A stretch of 10,431 nucleotides of DNA. Source: Amoebophrya sp. AT5.2. Its lineage: Eukaryota > Sar > Dinophyceae > Syndiniales > Amoebophryaceae. The position numbers and the translations under genes were made by a program. The DNA lies in the NCBI GenBank assembly GCA_005223375.1, contig RXOD01006410.1:1-10431 (forward strand). Direction: 5' to 3'. Within the stretch, counting starts at the first letter, position 1; each line of letters starts with the position of its first letter. Positions 9,001 through 10,431 of the stretch are shown here, piece by piece. Below the pieces are notes generated by a model. It was not told the origin of the DNA, searched no databases, and saw only the letters and a program-made list of their open reading frames with translations.

Positions 9001-10431
9001 GCCAGCTCGCTTTCGGTCCGCACCTTCCAGCGGTCCGGCTCGATGTGCAGCGTGCTCAACTTCGTCGCGCTCGGCAGCTCGCTGTCGGCCCGCGGCATGG
9101 TGCGCTTCGGCAGCTCGGTGTCGCTCCGCTCCTACGTGCGACTGTCCTCCTCCTGCTCGCTGTTCGGCAAGGCCGTGATCGCGACGAAGTCCGCGGAAAC
9201 CACGCTCTCCGTGCTCCAGCAAGTGGCGGTGGCATCGTCGCTCTCCTTGCGACACACGTACACCGCCGCGGGCCGCGTCTCCGTGATGGACTTCCTCAGC
9301 CTCGGCAGCACGCTTTCGCTCCGCGAGTACGCGAGGTGCGGATCCACCGTGTCAATTTTCATGACGACCGCGTTTGGCGACAAGCTCTCGATCCTCGATG
9401 CCACGGCGCTCGGCTCGTCCTTGTCCGTGCGCGGAGTCACGAAAGTGGGCGAGGGGCGCGCCTCCATCTTCGACATGCTCAGCCTGGGCTCGGCTCTTTC
9501 GCTCCGGGCGCACGTCCGCCTCGGCAGCACCATGAGTGTGTCGGGACGGTTCATCCGCTCTTCACAAACTGCCATGTCCGTGTTTGATCAACTCCTTCTC
9601 GGCAGCTCGCTGTCGATCCGCAGCACTTCCCGGTTCGGCGCGCAAACGTCCACGATGAGTTTCGCGACGCTCGGTTCGTCTCTGTCGATCCGCCACGTGC
9701 TCCGGCTCGGCAGCGGCCTCTCGATGCTGCACCCCGTGCAGAACCGTGGTGCGCGGTTTTCCGTCGTCGACGCATTCAACGTCGGCAGCAGTCTCTCGAC
9801 CCGCGCCCGCATGCGCCTGGGGTCCACCCTCTCCGTGCGCGCGTTCGTGCGGCTGTCGTCGACGTTGTCCACCTTCGGCGTATTCCGGACCGGCGACGCG
9901 CTCTCCGTGCTCGCGCACACGACCTGCGCCAGCAGCTTGTCGCTGCGCGGCTTCCAGAAGCTGGGCTCGCGCTTCAGCATCCTGGACATGTTTCACATGG
10001 GCTCCGCAATGTCGCTCCGCGGCTACACGCGCTTCGGCTCCTCGCTGTCGTGCACGTCGCGCGCCGGCATGGCGGCCAAAGTATCCGTCCTGGACCGGGT
10101 GAACCTCGCGTCCTCCTTGTCCATCCGCAGCATCGTGCGCAAGGGCGAGCGCGGCTGCAGCGTGCTCGACTTTCTCCAGATGAGCAGCAGCATGTCCTGC
10201 CGCGGCGTCGCCCGGCTCGGGTCCAGCCTCTCGCTGCTCGAGAAGGCGCGCTGCGGCCAGGAACTCTCCCTGCTCGACTTCGCGCAGCTGGGTTCGTCGG
10301 TTTCCGTGCGGGGCGTCGTGCGGCTGGGCAGCAACCTGTCGCTGCTCACCCACGCGCGGTTTGCGGGCGAGTGCTCGACGATGAATTTCGTGAACCTCGG
10401 CAGCTCCTTCTCCGTGCGCTCGATCGGGTCG
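1..10431 (+). CDS. Giant 12-residue-repeat protein, internal fragment (both ends missing)
   Basis: Frame 1 is open for all 3477 codons; I translated every codon and found no stop. The protein consists only of 12-residue units beginning S-[VLI] and usually ending G-S-x-[LMV]. They fall into class A (S-V-L-D-F-x-x-L-G-S-S-L), class B (S-L-R-x-x-x-R-x-G-S-x-L) and a looser class C. Composition is extreme: Ser, Leu, Gly, Arg and Val dominate, with only 12 Pro and 3 Trp (residues 346, 1937, 2108) and about 90 Cys. No signal peptide, membrane helix, catalytic motif or anchor is visible, but both termini lie outside the window. Alternating Ser and aliphatic residues (G-S-S-L-S-L-R) favour short beta strands, so a beta-solenoid rod is the likely fold; this is inferred. 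Similar repeats are, from memory, predicted in dinoflagellate proteins of unknown function. A bacterial giant surface protein is the main alternative. The coding call is very secure; the function is unknown. Confidence 0.95.
1828..1875 (+). other. Irregular 16-residue loop unit in place of a C unit
   Basis: Residues 610-625 lie between a normal B unit (S-L-R-N-Y-A-R-I-G-Y-G-L) and the next A unit (S-C-L-D-F). The stretch starts with Lys instead of Ser, holds Pro618 and two Lys, and regains the canonical L-G-S-S-L end just before the A unit. It may be a C unit with a four-residue insertion near its start. Confidence 0.7.
2818..2871 (+). other. Longest inter-repeat loop, 18-residue C-type unit
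   Basis: Residues 940-957 begin S-V-H-G like a C unit but then run through Glu, Lys, Tyr, Cys, Arg and Pro954 without any G-S-x-L end, before the A unit S-V-L-G-Y. It is the longest departure from the 12-residue rule that I found. Its mix of charged and aromatic residues suggests an exposed loop rather than a strand; that is inference. Confidence 0.75.
3385..3429 (+). other. Extended 15-residue C-type unit
   Basis: Residues 1129-1143 start S-V-M-G and carry two Cys, a Tyr and two Lys. The unit exceeds the 12-residue norm by three residues immediately before the next A unit (S-V-I-S-C). Confidence 0.65.
3646..3693 (+). other. Lys/Pro-rich 16-residue C-type loop
   Basis: Residues 1216-1231 start S-V-F-E and contain Pro1220, Pro1226, one Arg and two adjacent Lys. 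This is the most basic and proline-rich short patch in the window. It sits between a B unit ending L-S-S-S-F and an A unit starting S-V-V-D-Q. The preceding 70 residues also hold Pro1164 and Pro1166, so this is the most disturbed part of the array. Confidence 0.7.
7186..7230 (+). other. Extended 15-residue B unit directly before an A unit
   Basis: Residues 2396-2410 start S-L-R-S-S, as a B unit should, but continue with Gln, Ile and Lys and end Q-Q-I instead of G-S-x-L. No C unit follows; the next unit is A (S-V-L-N-M). It fits the rule that the unit just before an A is the one free to change length. Confidence 0.65.
7879..7923 (+). other. Extended 15-residue C-type unit
   Basis: Residues 2627-2641 start S-I-T-S and include Glu, Tyr, Lys and Asp, ending D-N-L before the A unit S-V-L-D-Y. 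It is three residues longer than the norm. Confidence 0.65.
9085..9156 (+). repeat. Doubled B unit (A-B-B-C)
   Basis: Residues 3029-3040 (S-A-R-G-M-V-R-F-G-S-S-V) and 3041-3052 (S-L-R-S-Y-V-R-L-S-S-S-C) are two B units in a row, each with Arg at unit positions 3 and 7. This breaks the usual order, in which one B follows each A. Duplication of a B unit, or conversion of the third-position unit to B type, would explain it. Confidence 0.7.
9157..9207 (+). other. 17-residue C-type loop after the doubled B unit
   Basis: Residues 3053-3069 start S-L-F-G and then carry two Lys, a Glu and several Thr and Ala residues, ending T-T-L before the A unit S-V-L-Q-Q. It is the second longest irregular unit, and it sits directly after one of only two doubled B units noticed. 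Confidence 0.7.
9796..9867 (+). repeat. Second doubled B unit
   Basis: Residues 3266-3277 (S-T-R-A-R-M-R-L-G-S-T-L) and 3278-3289 (S-V-R-A-F-V-R-L-S-S-T-L) are both B type, followed by a degenerate C unit. Like the doubled unit at residues 3029-3052, the second copy ends L-S-S instead of L-G-S, which may mean the two doubled blocks share an origin. Confidence 0.65.

Larger units (their letters stand above)
19..10431 (+). repeat. Tandem array of degenerate 36-nt (12-residue) coding repeats with A-B-C / A-B higher order
   Basis: The first complete unit starts at residue 7 and the array runs to the window edge, where a B unit is cut after seven residues. About 113 A units can be recognised by hand. 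Each A is followed by a B unit whose third residue is nearly always Arg, and then either by a C unit (36-residue period, 108 nt) or directly by the next A (24-residue period, 72 nt). The mean A-to-A distance is about 31 residues. The repeat is strong in protein but weak in DNA: the same G-S-S-L core is written with AGC, TCC or TCG serines and CTG, CTC or TTG leucines from copy to copy. Counts come from reading by eye and may be off by a few. Confidence 0.93.

Noticed and set aside
1..10431. CRISPR array or non-coding satellite as the cause of the 36-nt periodicity
   Set aside because: There are no identical direct repeats with unique spacers. Conservation is at the amino-acid level with variable synonymous codons, and the frame stays intact throughout.
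1..10431. Bacterial ice-nucleation protein (InaZ type)
   Set aside because: That family has 16-residue units with A-G-Y-G-S-x-x-T-A motifs. Here the unit is 12 residues with S-V-L-D and S-L-R signatures.
1..10431. Leucine-rich repeat or pentapeptide repeat protein
   Set aside because: There is no L-x-x-L-x-L-x-x-N pattern and no A-[DN]-L-x-x five-residue rhythm; the period is 12 with a six-residue subrhythm.

Overview
The whole window is one uninterrupted protein-coding stretch. Reading + strand frame 1 codon by codon from base 1 to base 10431 gives 3477 sense codons with no stop, no frameshift and no unique (non-repeat) domain. Neither the start codon nor the stop codon lies inside the window, so this is an internal piece of a protein larger than 3477 residues. 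Every other long open frame in the window, on either strand, is a shadow of this one. The shadows arise from its strong preference for G or C at third codon positions.

The protein is a tandem array of 12-residue (36-nt) units in three recognisable classes. Class A has the form S-V-L-D-F-x-x-L-G-S-S-L. Class B has the form S-L-R-x-x-x-R-x-G-S-x-L. Class C starts S-V/L, is otherwise much less conserved, and often ends G-S-x-L. The classes follow each other as A-B-C (36 residues) or A-B (24 residues). I count about 113 A units, a mean spacing of roughly 31 residues. A units keep a length of exactly 12. Length changes, prolines and the lysine-rich loops fall almost entirely in whichever unit comes just before the next A. 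The pattern points to an elongated beta-solenoid-like rod with regularly placed variable loops, but that is inference.

Organism: GC is about 65% by eye, CpG is not depleted, and there is no intron or bacterial gene boundary in 10.4 kb. From memory, and not checked, S-V-L-D-F-x-H-L-G-S-S-L / S-L-R-S-F-A-R-L-G-S-S-L repeats resemble uncharacterised repeat proteins predicted in dinoflagellate algae (Symbiodiniaceae, Polarella). A dinoflagellate or other GC-rich microalga is my best guess. A giant bacterial surface protein remains possible. No function can be assigned.

Layout: bases 1-18 are the tail of a repeat unit, 19-10410 are complete repeat units, and 10411-10431 are a partial B unit. No RNA gene, mobile element, CRISPR array, promoter, terminator or intergenic region was seen.
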